Source: Cochlodiniinecator piscidefendens
GTDB taxonomy: Bacteria > Pseudomonadota > Alphaproteobacteria > Rhodobacterales > Rhodobacteraceae
Direction of reading: 5' to 3'
Assembly (NCBI RefSeq): GCF_011326755.1
Contig: NZ_JAAOIE010000004.1
Location: forward strand, 248,001-312,000
DNA length: 64,000 nt
Part shown: piece by piece, positions 39,584 through 48,583 of the stretch
Layout: each line of letters starts with the position of its first letter
Position numbering within the stretch: the stretch's first letter is position 1
Notes under the pieces: generated by a model
The model's database searches: none
What the model saw: only the letters and a program-made list of their open reading frames with translations
What the model was told of the DNA's origin: nothing
Made by a program: the position numbers and the translations under genes

Positions 39584-39775
39584 CCAAATGGTAAGCATAA
39601 AGGCATCGAGAAATAGCCTTCTTGTTGAAAAAGAACACTTATTTATAAAATTGCTTGTTTCCGAGTTAAGAACGATCCGTTGAATTACCCCTGAATTGTC
39701 CGTTGGATGACCCATTGTCGCCTGATTTGACTGCGAATGTTTCAGCATTGATGGAACACTTGTAGGGCTAAACAC
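39584..39775 (+). promoter_or_regulatory. intergenic region before the second LysR gene
   Basis: A 192-base AT-rich gap with no supported gene. TCCGTTGAATTACCCCTG and TCCGTTGGATGACCC form an imperfect direct repeat around 39679-39713, which could be a regulator site; no clear -35/-10 pair stands out. Confidence 0.3.
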
Positions 39776-40681
39776 ATGGACCGATTAACCGAAATGGAAG
39801 CATTTGCCACCGTGGTGGATCAGGGCGGGTTTACTGATGCTGCAAAGAAAATGGGTATCTCAAAATCTGCGGTTTCCAAACATGTTTCGTCCCTTGAGGC
39901 GCGTTTGGGCGCGCGTTTGCTTAATCGAACAACCCGACGGGTGAGCCCAACGGAAATTGGCCTCGCTTACTATGATCGTGCGCGGCGTGTGTTGAATGAT
40001 GCGGGTGAGGCAGACGCACTTGTTTCATCTATGCAATCGGCACCTTCGGGATTGCTTCGCATTTCTGTCGCAACTGATTTCGGAGTGAATCACTTAAGTC
40101 CGGTGTTGGGGGATTTTTTACAAGAATTTCCAGATATTACCGTCAATATGGTGCTGAACAACCGGTATGTTGAGTTGATATCCGAAGGGTTCGATGTGGC
40201 CGTTCGTATTGGTGAGCTCGAAGATAGTACATTGATGGCACGCAAATTAACCGACACCTCTAAACGTATGGTAGGGTCCCCCGCGTATTTTGAAAAATAC
40301 GGACGCCCTGAAAAAATAGATGACCTGAATGATCACAAGCTTTTGCATTATTCAAGCCAAGCCAATGGCGCAGTTTGGAAATTGGCGGCGCCATCGGGTG
40401 AAAAGCGGCAAGTGCGCACGGCCGGTTGGTTGAGTGTTAACGACGGGCAAAGCCTACTGAATGCAGCTGTATCCGGTTTGGGCATTGCTTATTTGCCGAG
40501 CTTTTTGACAGCAGATGCAATGCGCGATGGTTTGATCGAAGAAGCGATTCCAGGGCTTCCTGAAGAAACCCAAGGTATTTATGCGGTTTACCCGCCCGGG
40601 CGTTTTACACAGCCCAAGGTCCGCGCATTTGTTGATTTTCTTGTCCATGCGTTTGCGGACAAAGGCCCTAATAATTGGTGA
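39776..40681 (+). CDS. LysR family transcriptional regulator
   Basis: A 301-residue regulator with an amino-terminal winged helix (MDRLTEMEAFATVVDQGGFT, then AAKKMGISKSAVSKHVSSLE and ARLLNRTTRRVSPTEIG) and an effector domain. The RLLNRTTRRVSPTE stretch is typical of the CrgA/PecT-like branch. The neighbouring fadH gene on the same strand could be its target, but nothing in the sequence shows this. It faces the OmpA-like gene, with an 80-base gap containing the hairpin TGCAGG/CCTGCA at about 40744-40760. Confidence 0.9.
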   Translation: MDRLTEMEAFATVVDQGGFTDAAKKMGISKSAVSKHVSSLEARLGARLLNRTTRRVSPTEIGLAYYDRARRVLNDAGEADALVSSMQSAPSGLLRISVATDFGVNHLSPVLGDFLQEFPDITVNMVLNNRYVELISEGFDVAVRIGELEDSTLMARKLTDTSKRMVGSPAYFEKYGRPEKIDDLNDHKLLHYSSQANGAVWKLAAPSGEKRQVRTAGWLSVNDGQSLLNAAVSGLGIAYLPSFLTADAMRDGLIEEAIPGLPEETQGIYAVYPPGRFTQPKVRAFVDFLVHAFADKGPNNW

Positions 40682-40761
40682 ACTGTTACGAGTGATGCGA
40701 AGGCCGCATTTTGCCCCCACAAGGCGTGCTTTCGTTGTAGTGTTGCAGGTGTATCCTGCAC

Positions 40762-41706
40762 TTAGCGGGTTGAGGTGATGATCACTTCAACCCGTCTATT
40801 TTGTGCGCGGCCTTCGTCCGTCAAGTTGCTTGCACGAGGGGATAAATACCCCACACCGTCCGCATCCAACTGTGTGCGGTTTACGCCGTATTCTTCGACC
40901 AATCGGCGTAAAACAGCATTCGCGCGTTGCTTGGATAGATTGATGTTATTTGCCAGAGAACCGACCGCATCGGTATGCCCAACCAAGGCTACCTTAAGAT
41001 CAGGGTTCCGCGACAAATAATCCGATAACCCTTCAAGAGAGGCGAAGGATTCATTTGTGAGACGGGCAGCTCCAGTTTGAAAATCAAGATCATCTAGAAC
41101 AACGAACCCGCGCTGTTCGAGTAGGGTGCCAAATGTTTCATTTGTGCTACCATATACGGGCTCGTCATCTGGAATTGTGGTTGTGACTTCGGGTGCCGGT
41201 GCTTCAGGTTGGGTGATTTGGTTAATTTGAATAAAACCAGTTTCCTGACTGCGGCTTACAATCAGCCCAAGATATTCAGTTTCCCCATCATCGTTTTGTC
41301 TCTGGGCAGATAGGTATTGAAAATCCCCCAAATTAACATGCATCTGAGGTTCTGGTGCGACTTCAAGTGCAAACCGAAAGTCAAATCCTCCGCAGCTTTT
41401 GTCCGCGCATTCAAACAATATCTCGTAGCCAGTCGCGATGAGTTGTTCCCGAAGCGGGCGCAACATTTGCGTTGTCGTCTGCACAGAGGCGCGCACCTGC
41501 CAAACCGTTTGGGCAATAGCACCCTCTACAGAGCGCGTTTCAAGTGCACCGTTTTGCCAGGGCCCTACTGGCAAAGCAAAGCTATCCATCGCATGTACGG
41601 TACGGGCCGAAACATGTGCGTTTGACGGAAACTCCAGCTGCAATGACAAAGAGGCGGAGGGTAACATCCCCAGCATTGCCCCAAATATGAAAATCCGGGC
41701 ATTCAT
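40762..41706 (-). CDS. OmpA family envelope protein
   Basis: A 314-residue exported protein: signal peptide at residues 1-21 (MNARIFIFGAMLGMLPSASLS), a middle domain of unknown fold, a Pro/Glu-rich linker and a carboxy-terminal OmpA-like peptidoglycan-binding domain with VALVGHTDAVGSLANNINLS and QRANAVLRRLVEEYGV. It ends RAQNRRVEVIITSTR, the standard end of this domain. It probably anchors the envelope to the wall. The start at 41706 overlaps the AhpD-like gene by four bases. Confidence 0.87.
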   Translation of the reverse strand: MNARIFIFGAMLGMLPSASLSLQLEFPSNAHVSARTVHAMDSFALPVGPWQNGALETRSVEGAIAQTVWQVRASVQTTTQMLRPLREQLIATGYEILFECADKSCGGFDFRFALEVAPEPQMHVNLGDFQYLSAQRQNDDGETEYLGLIVSRSQETGFIQINQITQPEAPAPEVTTTIPDDEPVYGSTNETFGTLLEQRGFVVLDDLDFQTGAARLTNESFASLEGLSDYLSRNPDLKVALVGHTDAVGSLANNINLSKQRANAVLRRLVEEYGVNRTQLDADGVGYLSPRASNLTDEGRAQNRRVEVIITSTR

Positions 41707-42272
41707 CTGAAGGCGGCGTGATATTCTTCGTTGGGTTTCATATCTGTCCCGGATGCGATGCGGTTGGTCATATTGTAAAAACCAATGACAGTTGCAATAT
41801 CCCAAATGTCGCGATCCGAAAACCCGACCACGCGTAGAGCGTTGCGATCGGTTTCTTCGACTGTTGCGCTGGCGGTGGTTAATTGCGTTGCGAAATCCAA
41901 CATGGCCCGCTGACGCGCATCCAGTTTGGCGACCCTATAGTTCATCACCAACATTTCCCCTAGCATGGGATCGCCAGACAGTTGTCGCACAGCCGCGCCA
42001 TGAGCGACGAGACAATAAAAGCACTTGTTTATTGCTGACACGACAACAGCGATCATTTCACGTTCGAGTTTTGAAAGGCCAGAGTCCCCAAGCATAATTT
42101 CATTATACATTGCGGTGAAGGTGTTGAGCTTGTCGATGTCAAAGGCATATGCTTTTAAAACATTTGGCACCATTCCCAGTTTTTCAGTGCAAATGTCAAA
42201 ATAGCGCTGAGTTTCTTCGGGTAGCGGATCCATCATCGGAAGGTCTAATGCGGTGGGACTGGTGTTGCTCAT
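41703..42272 (-). CDS. peroxidase-related enzyme, AhpD/carboxymuconolactone decarboxylase fold
   Basis: A 189-residue all-helical protein of the AhpD-like peroxidase group. The active-site pattern Cys-x-x-Cys-x3-His is visible in NKCFYCLVAHGAAVR, with the preceding Glu in REMIAVVVSAIN completing the relay. It likely reduces peroxides with a dithiol partner, though the electron donor is unknown. It lies 21 bases downstream of the GNAT gene and overlaps the OmpA-like gene. Confidence 0.85.
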   Translation of the reverse strand: MSNTSPTALDLPMMDPLPEETQRYFDICTEKLGMVPNVLKAYAFDIDKLNTFTAMYNEIMLGDSGLSKLEREMIAVVVSAINKCFYCLVAHGAAVRQLSGDPMLGEMLVMNYRVAKLDARQRAMLDFATQLTTASATVEETDRNALRVVGFSDRDIWDIATVIGFYNMTNRIASGTDMKPNEEYHAAFR

Positions 42273-42293
42273 GACTCGGCCTAACGATTGATA

Positions 42294-43016
42294 TTATTGT
42301 TTTACGCGATAATGATACTGTCCCACACATTCCAGCCCGAGGGAAGAATAGAGCGCATTTGCAGCGACGTTTTGCTGGACGACAATTATGGCGAGGTGAG
42401 TTGCACCATTTTCCTTTGCCCATTGGGCGGCCTTTATCATGATGTTTTTAGCAACGCCTTGTCGGCGCTGTGTTTGAGTCACCTCTAGCCCGTGTAACAT
42501 GGCAATACCATTGTGAATTGCGACGTAGGCTACACCTGCAGCGCGATCATTTTGTCGCCCCAAAACAGTGGTCTTTTTACCCTTGGCGCGGATCATGCCG
42601 GCAACGCGTTCGGGGCCTATTTCGCCCTCGAGCCATAGCTCTTGCATAATATGCATCGGAGGCCAAATGGTGAAAGCAGACAAACGACCCACAGAGTCAG
42701 TTGCTAACGTATCCACGGGACATACCATGAGGTTAACTGGATCTTTGACTATGTATCCCCGGTTTTCCAGAGCTGTATCCAGTTCTTCCTCTCCGTCGCG
42801 GATCATGAATAACTCTGCTTGGCCAAGAGCAACCATTGCTTGTTCTGCTTGCTCAAATTGTGTTTCGAGAAGAGAATCGATACGAGTGGCGGCCGACATA
42901 CGCTGTCCACCACCCTGTCCGTCACGCACGGTCCAGTTTCCAACTGTTTGTTTACTTGCAGGGGCCCAAGTGGCCTCACAGACCTCGTAAAGGGTTTCAA
43001 CGGATGGAAGCGTCAT
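42294..43016 (-). CDS. GNAT family N-acetyltransferase
   Basis: A 240-residue protein whose carboxy-terminal half is a GNAT fold: GIAMLHGLEVTQTQRRQGVA contains the RRxGxA acetyl-CoA loop, followed by HLAIIVVQQNVAANALYSSLG, a typical final GNAT segment. The amino-terminal half is a degenerate second copy. The substrate is unknown. It overlaps the CinA-like gene by four bases, so the two are translated together. Confidence 0.82.
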   Translation of the reverse strand: MTLPSVETLYEVCEATWAPASKQTVGNWTVRDGQGGGQRMSAATRIDSLLETQFEQAEQAMVALGQAELFMIRDGEEELDTALENRGYIVKDPVNLMVCPVDTLATDSVGRLSAFTIWPPMHIMQELWLEGEIGPERVAGMIRAKGKKTTVLGRQNDRAAGVAYVAIHNGIAMLHGLEVTQTQRRQGVAKNIMIKAAQWAKENGATHLAIIVVQQNVAANALYSSLGLECVGQYHYRVKQ

Positions 43017-43744
43017 GTTGTTAAGTCTTTCACAAGAGTACTAAGGTCTTTGGCAGCGGCGTCTAAGTGCGAAGCATCAACACCACGAATGACGATGTTC
43101 GTGCCAAAAACACCATCTTGTTGAAAAGGGTACGAGCCAAACGATAGATTGGGGAACGCAGCGGCCAGTTGCCCCAATGGTTCTGCAATAACCCCTTCAC
43201 CGATCATCGCGCGCACAGTTTGCGACAAAAGCGGGGCGCCACCCGTCAATTGGGGAAGGAGGCTCGCGACCATCGCCTGAAATATTGCAGGCACGCCTGC
43301 CATCACGTGCACATTGCACAGGGTAAAACCCGGAGCGGTTGAAATCGGATTGTCGATCAATGATGCGCCATCTGGAATACGTGCCATTCGGAGGCGCGCA
43401 TCGTTCAATTCTACGTTGGCGCGGTCATAATGGGCTTGCAGCAATGCGCGCGCGTCATCCCGAATTGAGATCGGAGTGTCAAAAGCAGCTGCAATACAGT
43501 CTGCGGTAATGTCATCGTGGGTTGGGCCAATGCCACCTGAAGTAAACACATGATCATAATGGGATGCCAAAGCGCGGGTCGATGCAATAATTGCTGTGGC
43601 ATCGTCTGAAATGACTCGCACCTCTTTCAGATCAATGCCGTGTTTTGTTAACTCTCCCGCCAGATAGTGCATGTTGGCGTCACGGGTCCGTCCCGATAGA
43701 ATTTCATCGCCGATGACAAGCATCGCCGCAGTTGGGTTATTCAT
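43013..43744 (-). CDS. CinA-like molybdopterin-binding domain protein
   Basis: A 243-residue protein with the MoaB/Mog-type fold that makes up the amino-terminal half of CinA: AAMLVIGDEILSGRTRDANMHYL, HVFTSGGIGPTHDDITADC and AGVPAIFQAM. The carboxy-terminal CinA (nicotinamide-nucleotide amidase) domain is absent, so the protein is of the stand-alone kind and its role is uncertain. ATG 43744 follows GGGAGAAACAG. It diverges from sfsA. Confidence 0.85.
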   Translation of the reverse strand: MNNPTAAMLVIGDEILSGRTRDANMHYLAGELTKHGIDLKEVRVISDDATAIIASTRALASHYDHVFTSGGIGPTHDDITADCIAAAFDTPISIRDDARALLQAHYDRANVELNDARLRMARIPDGASLIDNPISTAPGFTLCNVHVMAGVPAIFQAMVASLLPQLTGGAPLLSQTVRAMIGEGVIAEPLGQLAAAFPNLSFGSYPFQQDGVFGTNIVIRGVDASHLDAAAKDLSTLVKDLTT

Positions 43745-43858
43745 CTGTTTCTCCCGTCGTCGTGATAAAGATAACGAAAATTGACGCGTGAGCAATCAGA
43801 TGCTGAAACGAAAGAGGAGAGGTCTTTTGTCTCAGGGCCTCTTGCGATAGGAAAAGAC

Positions 43859-44566
43859 ATGCATTTTCCAACGCCCTTGATCCCCGCGAGATTAATCCGC
43901 CGTTACAAACGTTTCTTGGCCGATTGCTGGCTCGAAGATGGCAGCGAAGTCACAGCCCATTGTGCGAATCCCGGATCAATGATGGGTTTGAGGGAGGAAG
44001 GGATAAAAATTTGGCTTGAGCCAAACGACGACCCTAAGAAAAAGCTTAAATACGGATGGCGCTTGGTCGATCATGAAAATGGGCATTTTACCGGTGTCGA
44101 TACGTCTGTCCCGAACAAAGCCTTAAAAGCCGCGCTACTGGCACGCGAAATACCAGAGTTTTCTACCTACACCACTGTACGTCCGGAAATGAAATATGGC
44201 GAAAACAGCCGGATTGATTTCTTTTTGTCGGGCGACGGTTTGCCTGATTGTTATGTCGAAGTGAAAAGCGTCACGCTTTCCCGTAACTCTGGATTGGCTG
44301 AATTTCCCGACAGCGTTACGGCACGTGGCGCGAAGCATTTGAAGGAACTGGCGACAATGGCTGGTCAGGGGCACAGGGCAGTCATGTTCTACCTCATTCA
44401 ACGGACCGACTGCACGCGGATGGATTTAGCCGCGGACATTGACCCAACTTATGCCGCTGGTTTTGCCGAGGCGCGCGCAGCCGGCGTTGAAGTGTGTTGC
44501 TATGATACTCAAATCACCCCTGAGGGAGTTTGGTTGGGGCAGAAAATCCCGATGGCAGCCCCTTAA
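43859..44566 (+). CDS. sfsA: SfsA family nuclease-like protein
   Basis: SfsA was named sugar fermentation stimulation protein; it has an amino-terminal OB fold and a carboxy-terminal nuclease-like domain. The 235-residue protein starts MHFPTPLIPARLIRRYKRFL and has CANPGSMMGL, ENSRIDFFLSGDGLPDCYVEVK with the Asp-Glu-Lys nuclease-like triad, and LAEFPDSVTARGAKHLKEL. ATG 43859 with GATAGGAAAAGAC is the family start. The methionine aminopeptidase gene follows on the same strand. Confidence 0.93.
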   Translation: MHFPTPLIPARLIRRYKRFLADCWLEDGSEVTAHCANPGSMMGLREEGIKIWLEPNDDPKKKLKYGWRLVDHENGHFTGVDTSVPNKALKAALLAREIPEFSTYTTVRPEMKYGENSRIDFFLSGDGLPDCYVEVKSVTLSRNSGLAEFPDSVTARGAKHLKELATMAGQGHRAVMFYLIQRTDCTRMDLAADIDPTYAAGFAEARAAGVEVCCYDTQITPEGVWLGQKIPMAAP

Positions 44567-44642
44567 GTACAGCTTGATTGAGGTACTGGCATGTTTGCTA
44601 AGGATGGATTATCTAAAGCGTAAGAACAGACGGAGCAAACCC

Positions 44643-45452
44643 TTGGACGATACGCGCGGTCGCATCACACGTGATGGAATTCGAATTTACGAAGAGGCAG
44701 ATTTTGCCGGTATGCATGCTGCTGGAAGGTTGGCGGCACAGATTTTGGACGACATCGCCCCGATGGTTCAAGTCGGCGTTGCAACCAGTGTTTTGGACGC
44801 AGCGATCGAAAAGATGGTCAATGACGCAGGCGCTAAATCCGCAACGATCGGATATAAAGGCTATAAGCACGCATCCTGTATTTCGGTGAACCATGTCGTG
44901 TGCCACGGAATCCCGGGTGAAAAGAAGCTCAAGGATGGTGATATCCTGAACATTGACGTCACGGTTATTGTCGATGGGTGGTTCGGCGATACATCCCGTA
45001 TGTACGTAGCTGGAAAGCTGGGCCGCAAAACCGAACGCCTTATCCAAATTACGCATGACGCTTTGTTTGAGGGCATCAACGCGGTGAAACCAGGAAATAC
45101 CTTTGGTGACATTGGTGCTGCGATTCAGAAATTCGTAGAAGCGCAACGCATGTCTGTTGTACGTGATTTCTGCGGTCACGGATTGGGGCGGGTATTTCAT
45201 TCGCCGCCAAACGTTTTGCACTATGGCCGCCCCGGTACTGGGGCCGTATTAGAAGAAGGCATGTTTTTCACCATTGAACCGATGGTGAATTTGGGGCGCC
45301 CAGAAACCAAGGTTTTGGCCGATGATTGGACCGCCGTAACGCGGGATAAATCGCTGTCAGCGCAGTTTGAGCATTCAATCGGTGTTACTGAAAATGGCTG
45401 CGAAATCTTTACGCTTTCGCCAGGTGGAAAATACCACCCGACTTGGGGCTAG
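44643..45452 (+). CDS. map: type I methionine aminopeptidase
   Basis: Map removes the initiator Met from new proteins. The metal ligands are visible as Asp in LNIDVTVIVDGWFGDTSRMY, His in GHGLGRVFHSPPNV, Glu in FFTIEPMVNLG and Glu in QFEHSIGVTENG. From the TTG at 44643, which has CGGAG eight bases upstream, the protein has 269 residues and starts LDDTRGRITRDGIRIY; an ATG at 44604 would give 282 residues but has AAGG too close to the start. It follows sfsA by about 75 bases and is convergent with the HAD gene. Confidence 0.93.
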   Translation: MDDTRGRITRDGIRIYEEADFAGMHAAGRLAAQILDDIAPMVQVGVATSVLDAAIEKMVNDAGAKSATIGYKGYKHASCISVNHVVCHGIPGEKKLKDGDILNIDVTVIVDGWFGDTSRMYVAGKLGRKTERLIQITHDALFEGINAVKPGNTFGDIGAAIQKFVEAQRMSVVRDFCGHGLGRVFHSPPNVLHYGRPGTGAVLEEGMFFTIEPMVNLGRPETKVLADDWTAVTRDKSLSAQFEHSIGVTENGCEIFTLSPGGKYHPTWG

Positions 45453-45454
45453 AT

Positions 45455-46099
45455 TTATAACCCTAATAGATCGGGAACCGCCGCCATATTTTTGAAAACC
45501 TCTGCGCCCAAATCGCGGAGGTTTTTTCCATCAGAATGCGGGGCATAGGCGAGACAGCGCATGTTTGCGCGTATTGCTGCGGTGACGCCACTGCCGCTGT
45601 CTTCTACAACCACGCAATCGTTGGGCGAACATTGAAAATGGGCCGCTGCGTGTAGAAATAGATCTGGGTCAGGCTTTGCCACGCCTAATGTGTGGGCCGA
45701 AAACATACGATCACTAAAGGTATCCCATAGGCCGTTTTGCCCAAGTGTGATTTTCATTTTGTCTTCGCTTCCATTTGAGGCAACGCAAAATGGAATGTCA
45801 GCGGCTTTGAGCGTACCCAATAACTGTGCAATGCTGTCCACCAACGGAACCCCATTGCGCAGCGTGGCGTAGGTTTCGTCGTAGACTTCTGCGATCCAAT
45901 TGTCGGGCAAATCAGCGCCAAGCGAAATTGCTGTCGCCATCGCATTCTTCATTGTGCTGCCAACAAATGCGTTCATGCACTCTTCGAGCGACATGTCTAA
46001 CCCGTATTTTGAGAGGCTTTGCTGCATTACTTGGTTTGAGGGCGGCTCACTATCGACCAACACCCCGTCACAATCAAAAATCACCAAAGATGGACGCAT
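45455..46099 (-). CDS. HAD superfamily phosphatase (subfamily IA)
   Basis: A 214-residue hydrolase of the beta-phosphoglucomutase/phosphoglycolate phosphatase branch. Motif I is LVIFDCDGVLVDSEP with the nucleophile Asp and acid Asp, motif II is VASNGS, motif III contains the Lys of GVAKPDPDLF and motif IV is VVVEDSGSGVTAA. The substrate cannot be assigned from these motifs alone. ATG 46099 follows AAAGGAATTTAAC. It ends two bases after the convergent map gene. Confidence 0.88.
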   Translation of the reverse strand: MRPSLVIFDCDGVLVDSEPPSNQVMQQSLSKYGLDMSLEECMNAFVGSTMKNAMATAISLGADLPDNWIAEVYDETYATLRNGVPLVDSIAQLLGTLKAADIPFCVASNGSEDKMKITLGQNGLWDTFSDRMFSAHTLGVAKPDPDLFLHAAAHFQCSPNDCVVVEDSGSGVTAAIRANMRCLAYAPHSDGKNLRDLGAEVFKNMAAVPDLLGL

Positions 46100-46202
46100 G
46101 TTAAATTCCTTTTTGGGGCACGATATGCATCCCACCCAAGAGGTCAAATCTTACGTTGGCGTGGTCCCGCGCAAGGTGTTTCATTTTGAAACAGTTGCGA
46201 GG

Positions 46203-46760
46203 TTAAACGGGTTCCAAGATTGCGATATGGGTATCGCCGTATTTGCGGCTATCCAACAATGTGAAGCCCTCGGGGGATTGCGGTGCGCTCTCCTCAAACA
46301 CGATCAGCGCATCATCTTTGATCCAACCGCCTTTCATGGCGTGATCTAGGGCGATTGTTCCAATGCCTTTCCCGTAAGGGGGATCAAGAAAGATAAGATC
46401 ATATGCGACATCAGGATTGTTCGGCAGTCGCGTGGCGTCGCAGGAAAGAAGGGTTGTATCAGCTTTGCGCCGACAGAGAGTAATGTTTTCGCGTATTAAA
46501 CTTTGGGACTTTCGGCCATCATCAACAAAGGTAACGTGCTTAGCCCCGCGCGACAACGCCTCTAGCCCTAAGGCACCAGTGCCTGCAAACAAATCCAAAA
46601 CCCGTAAATCGGTGATCGGGTCACGGTATGCACCACTTGTCAGGACGTTAAACAGGCTTTCGCGCACGCGGTCGGTGGTGGGGCGCAGATGTGCACCTGC
46701 GTCCCCTTTACCGACTGAAGCGAGCGCAAGCCCGCGGTGTTGTCCCGCTATGATTCTCAC
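46203..46760 (-). CDS. rsmD: 16S rRNA (guanine-966-N2)-methyltransferase RsmD
   Basis: RsmD methylates G966 of 16S rRNA using S-adenosylmethionine. The 185-residue protein begins MRIIAGQHRGLALASV and has RPTTDRVRESLFNVL, the SAM motif VLDLFAGTGALGLEALSRGA and the catalytic DLIFLDPPYGKG (DPPY). It overlaps the flavoprotein gene by four bases and so shares its message, an unusual functional pairing. Confidence 0.94.
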   Translation of the reverse strand: MRIIAGQHRGLALASVGKGDAGAHLRPTTDRVRESLFNVLTSGAYRDPITDLRVLDLFAGTGALGLEALSRGAKHVTFVDDGRKSQSLIRENITLCRRKADTTLLSCDATRLPNNPDVAYDLIFLDPPYGKGIGTIALDHAMKGGWIKDDALIVFEESAPQSPEGFTLLDSRKYGDTHIAILEPV

Positions 46761-47968
46761 GCTTTCAGCAGAGCCTTCATATCGGTTTCCGGGTTGGCGA
46801 TATCTGCTTTGGATGGGGATTTCCCAGCCTCGATCAAACGTTTGCCAATCATATAATTGCGCGGTTCGTTCATTGCATCAACGGCCAGCAATGTGTCGCC
46901 TTGATAGTACCAGAAGGAAACAGAGCCTTCCTTATCACCAGGGCGCGTGACGATATTGTCATATCCAGAATTTAGGCCCGCGATTTGCAGTTTGACGTCG
47001 TATTGATCGGACCAGAACCAAGGCGTGGCTACATATTCTTTTTCTGCGCCCATCATATTGGCTGCTACGATTTCTGCTTGATCAATCGCGTTTGGGACAC
47101 TTTCGAGACGAATACGTTCACCTTTGAACGGGAATGATGCGCAATCGCCTGCGGCCCAGATAGATGGATCAGAGGTGCGCCCAAATGCGTCGGTTTCGAT
47201 CCCATTGTTAAGCGTCAAACCAGCAGATTCAGCCAGTTCAGAACCGGGCATAATCCCGACACCAACGATAACGAAATCAATGTCCAGTTCGCGATCATCT
47301 GTCAGTTTCGCGCCAGAAACCCGACCTTCGCCTGTTAGCGTATTCAGGCCAACACCTTCGACAATGTTTACGCCGTGACTGGTGTGCAGATCGCGGAAGA
47401 AATTGGATGTTTCAGGGGATGCAACACGTTGCAAAATCCGGTCAGCCATTTCCACCAAGGTGACTTTGACACCTTTCTTTGTTGCAACGGCAGCGGCTTC
47501 TAGGCCGATGTAGCCCCCACCAACGATTAGAGCGTGTTTGCCTTCGGCGAATTCCGGTTCCATCGCGTCCACATCTTTGAGAGTTCGAACGACATGGACG
47601 CCTTCTAACGCTCCACCGATTGCTGCGGGAAGCCGGCGTGGCGTCGAACCTGTGGTCAATGCCAGTTGATCGTAGGACAGTACGTCATCGCCCACAGTTA
47701 CGGTTTTTGCTACCGGATCAATCGCACTTACACGTTCGCCTAACCGCAGAGTAATGTCTTGTTCGCCATAGAATGCCTCAGGGCGTAGATAAAGACGAGA
47801 TAGCTCCATATCACCGAGCAAATAGGCTTTGGAGAGTGGGGGACGCTGGTAGGGAGGTGCCGTTTCTTCGCCGATCAGAGTAATCTGACCGTCAAAGCCT
47901 AGTCCACGCAGTTTGACGACAAGTGAACTGCCTGCTTGTCCGGCCCCTATAACGATAATGTGGCTCAT
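46757..47968 (-). CDS. FAD-dependent oxidoreductase, ferredoxin/rubredoxin reductase type
   Basis: A 403-residue flavoprotein that passes electrons from NAD(P)H to a small redox protein. It has the FAD motif IIVIGAGQAGSSLVVKLRGL at the start, the NAD(P)H motif ALIVGGGYIGLEAAAV near residue 148 and the second FAD motif SIWAAGDCASFP near residue 270, with the carboxy-terminal part of the ferredoxin reductase branch. No ferredoxin, rubredoxin or cytochrome P450 gene is adjacent, so the partner is unknown. It diverges from the peroxiredoxin gene. Confidence 0.9.
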   Translation of the reverse strand: MSHIIVIGAGQAGSSLVVKLRGLGFDGQITLIGEETAPPYQRPPLSKAYLLGDMELSRLYLRPEAFYGEQDITLRLGERVSAIDPVAKTVTVGDDVLSYDQLALTTGSTPRRLPAAIGGALEGVHVVRTLKDVDAMEPEFAEGKHALIVGGGYIGLEAAAVATKKGVKVTLVEMADRILQRVASPETSNFFRDLHTSHGVNIVEGVGLNTLTGEGRVSGAKLTDDRELDIDFVIVGVGIMPGSELAESAGLTLNNGIETDAFGRTSDPSIWAAGDCASFPFKGERIRLESVPNAIDQAEIVAANMMGAEKEYVATPWFWSDQYDVKLQIAGLNSGYDNIVTRPGDKEGSVSFWYYQGDTLLAVDAMNEPRNYMIGKRLIEAGKSPSKADIANPETDMKALLKA

Positions 47969-48053
47969 ATTGCTCCCCTAAGTTCTAGCCCAAATCTTGG
48001 GGGGAGCCTATAACTGTGATCATAGGAAACGCAATCGTGCAAAGAGGATGTTT

Positions 48054-48542
48054 ATGATGATTTCTGTCGGAAAAAGACTACCAAACGCTACACTTTATCG
48101 GATTGGCGACAATGGGCCAGAAGAAGTGGCCCTGACTGACCGTTTAAAGGAACGCAAAGTGGTGGTCTTTGCTGTGCCTGGGGCGTTTACGCCAACATGC
48201 CATTCTGCACATGTCCCGAGTTTCATTCGAACCAAAGATGAATTTGATGCTAAAGGCGTTGATGAAATAATCTGCGTTTCGGTGAACGACCCGTTTGTGA
48301 TGAAATCATGGGGAGAGGTCACTGGCGCTACAGAGGCCGGTATTACGCTGCTTTCGGATGCGCACAGTGAATTGACGACAGAAATCGGAATGAACTTTGA
48401 CGCCCCGCCTGCTGGCTTGATGGCGCGTTCAAAGCGCTATGCCATGGTTGTCGAAGATGGCGTCGTCACGGTGTTGCAGGAAGAAGAAAACCCCGGTGTG
48501 TGTGATGTTTCTGGTGGCGAGGGGTTGTTAGCGGCCCTCTAA
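48054..48542 (+). CDS. peroxiredoxin (Prx5/AhpE-like)
   Basis: A thiol peroxidase of about 162 residues. The catalytic motif PGAFTPTCHSAHVPSF has the peroxidatic Cys in the TxxC pattern typical of the Prx5 type; a second Cys (NPGVCDVSGGE) near the end could be resolving. The start at 48054 has GAGG six bases away; ATGs at 48048 and 48057 are alternatives. It is divergent from the flavoprotein gene, with an 85-base gap, and is followed by a strong terminator. Confidence 0.9.
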   Translation: MMISVGKRLPNATLYRIGDNGPEEVALTDRLKERKVVVFAVPGAFTPTCHSAHVPSFIRTKDEFDAKGVDEIICVSVNDPFVMKSWGEVTGATEAGITLLSDAHSELTTEIGMNFDAPPAGLMARSKRYAMVVEDGVVTVLQEEENPGVCDVSGGEGLLAAL

Positions 48543-48549
48543 TAAACAT

Positions 48550-48583
48550 GGGCGCGCCGGTATTGGCGCGCCCAGATATTTTT
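48550..48583 (+). terminator. rho-independent terminator of the peroxiredoxin gene
   Basis: GGGCGCGCC, loop GGTATT, GGCGCGCCC, then AGATATTTTT. The 9-base stem is perfect and begins seven bases after the stop codon; it also lies at the end of the convergent mscS gene. Confidence 0.85.
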
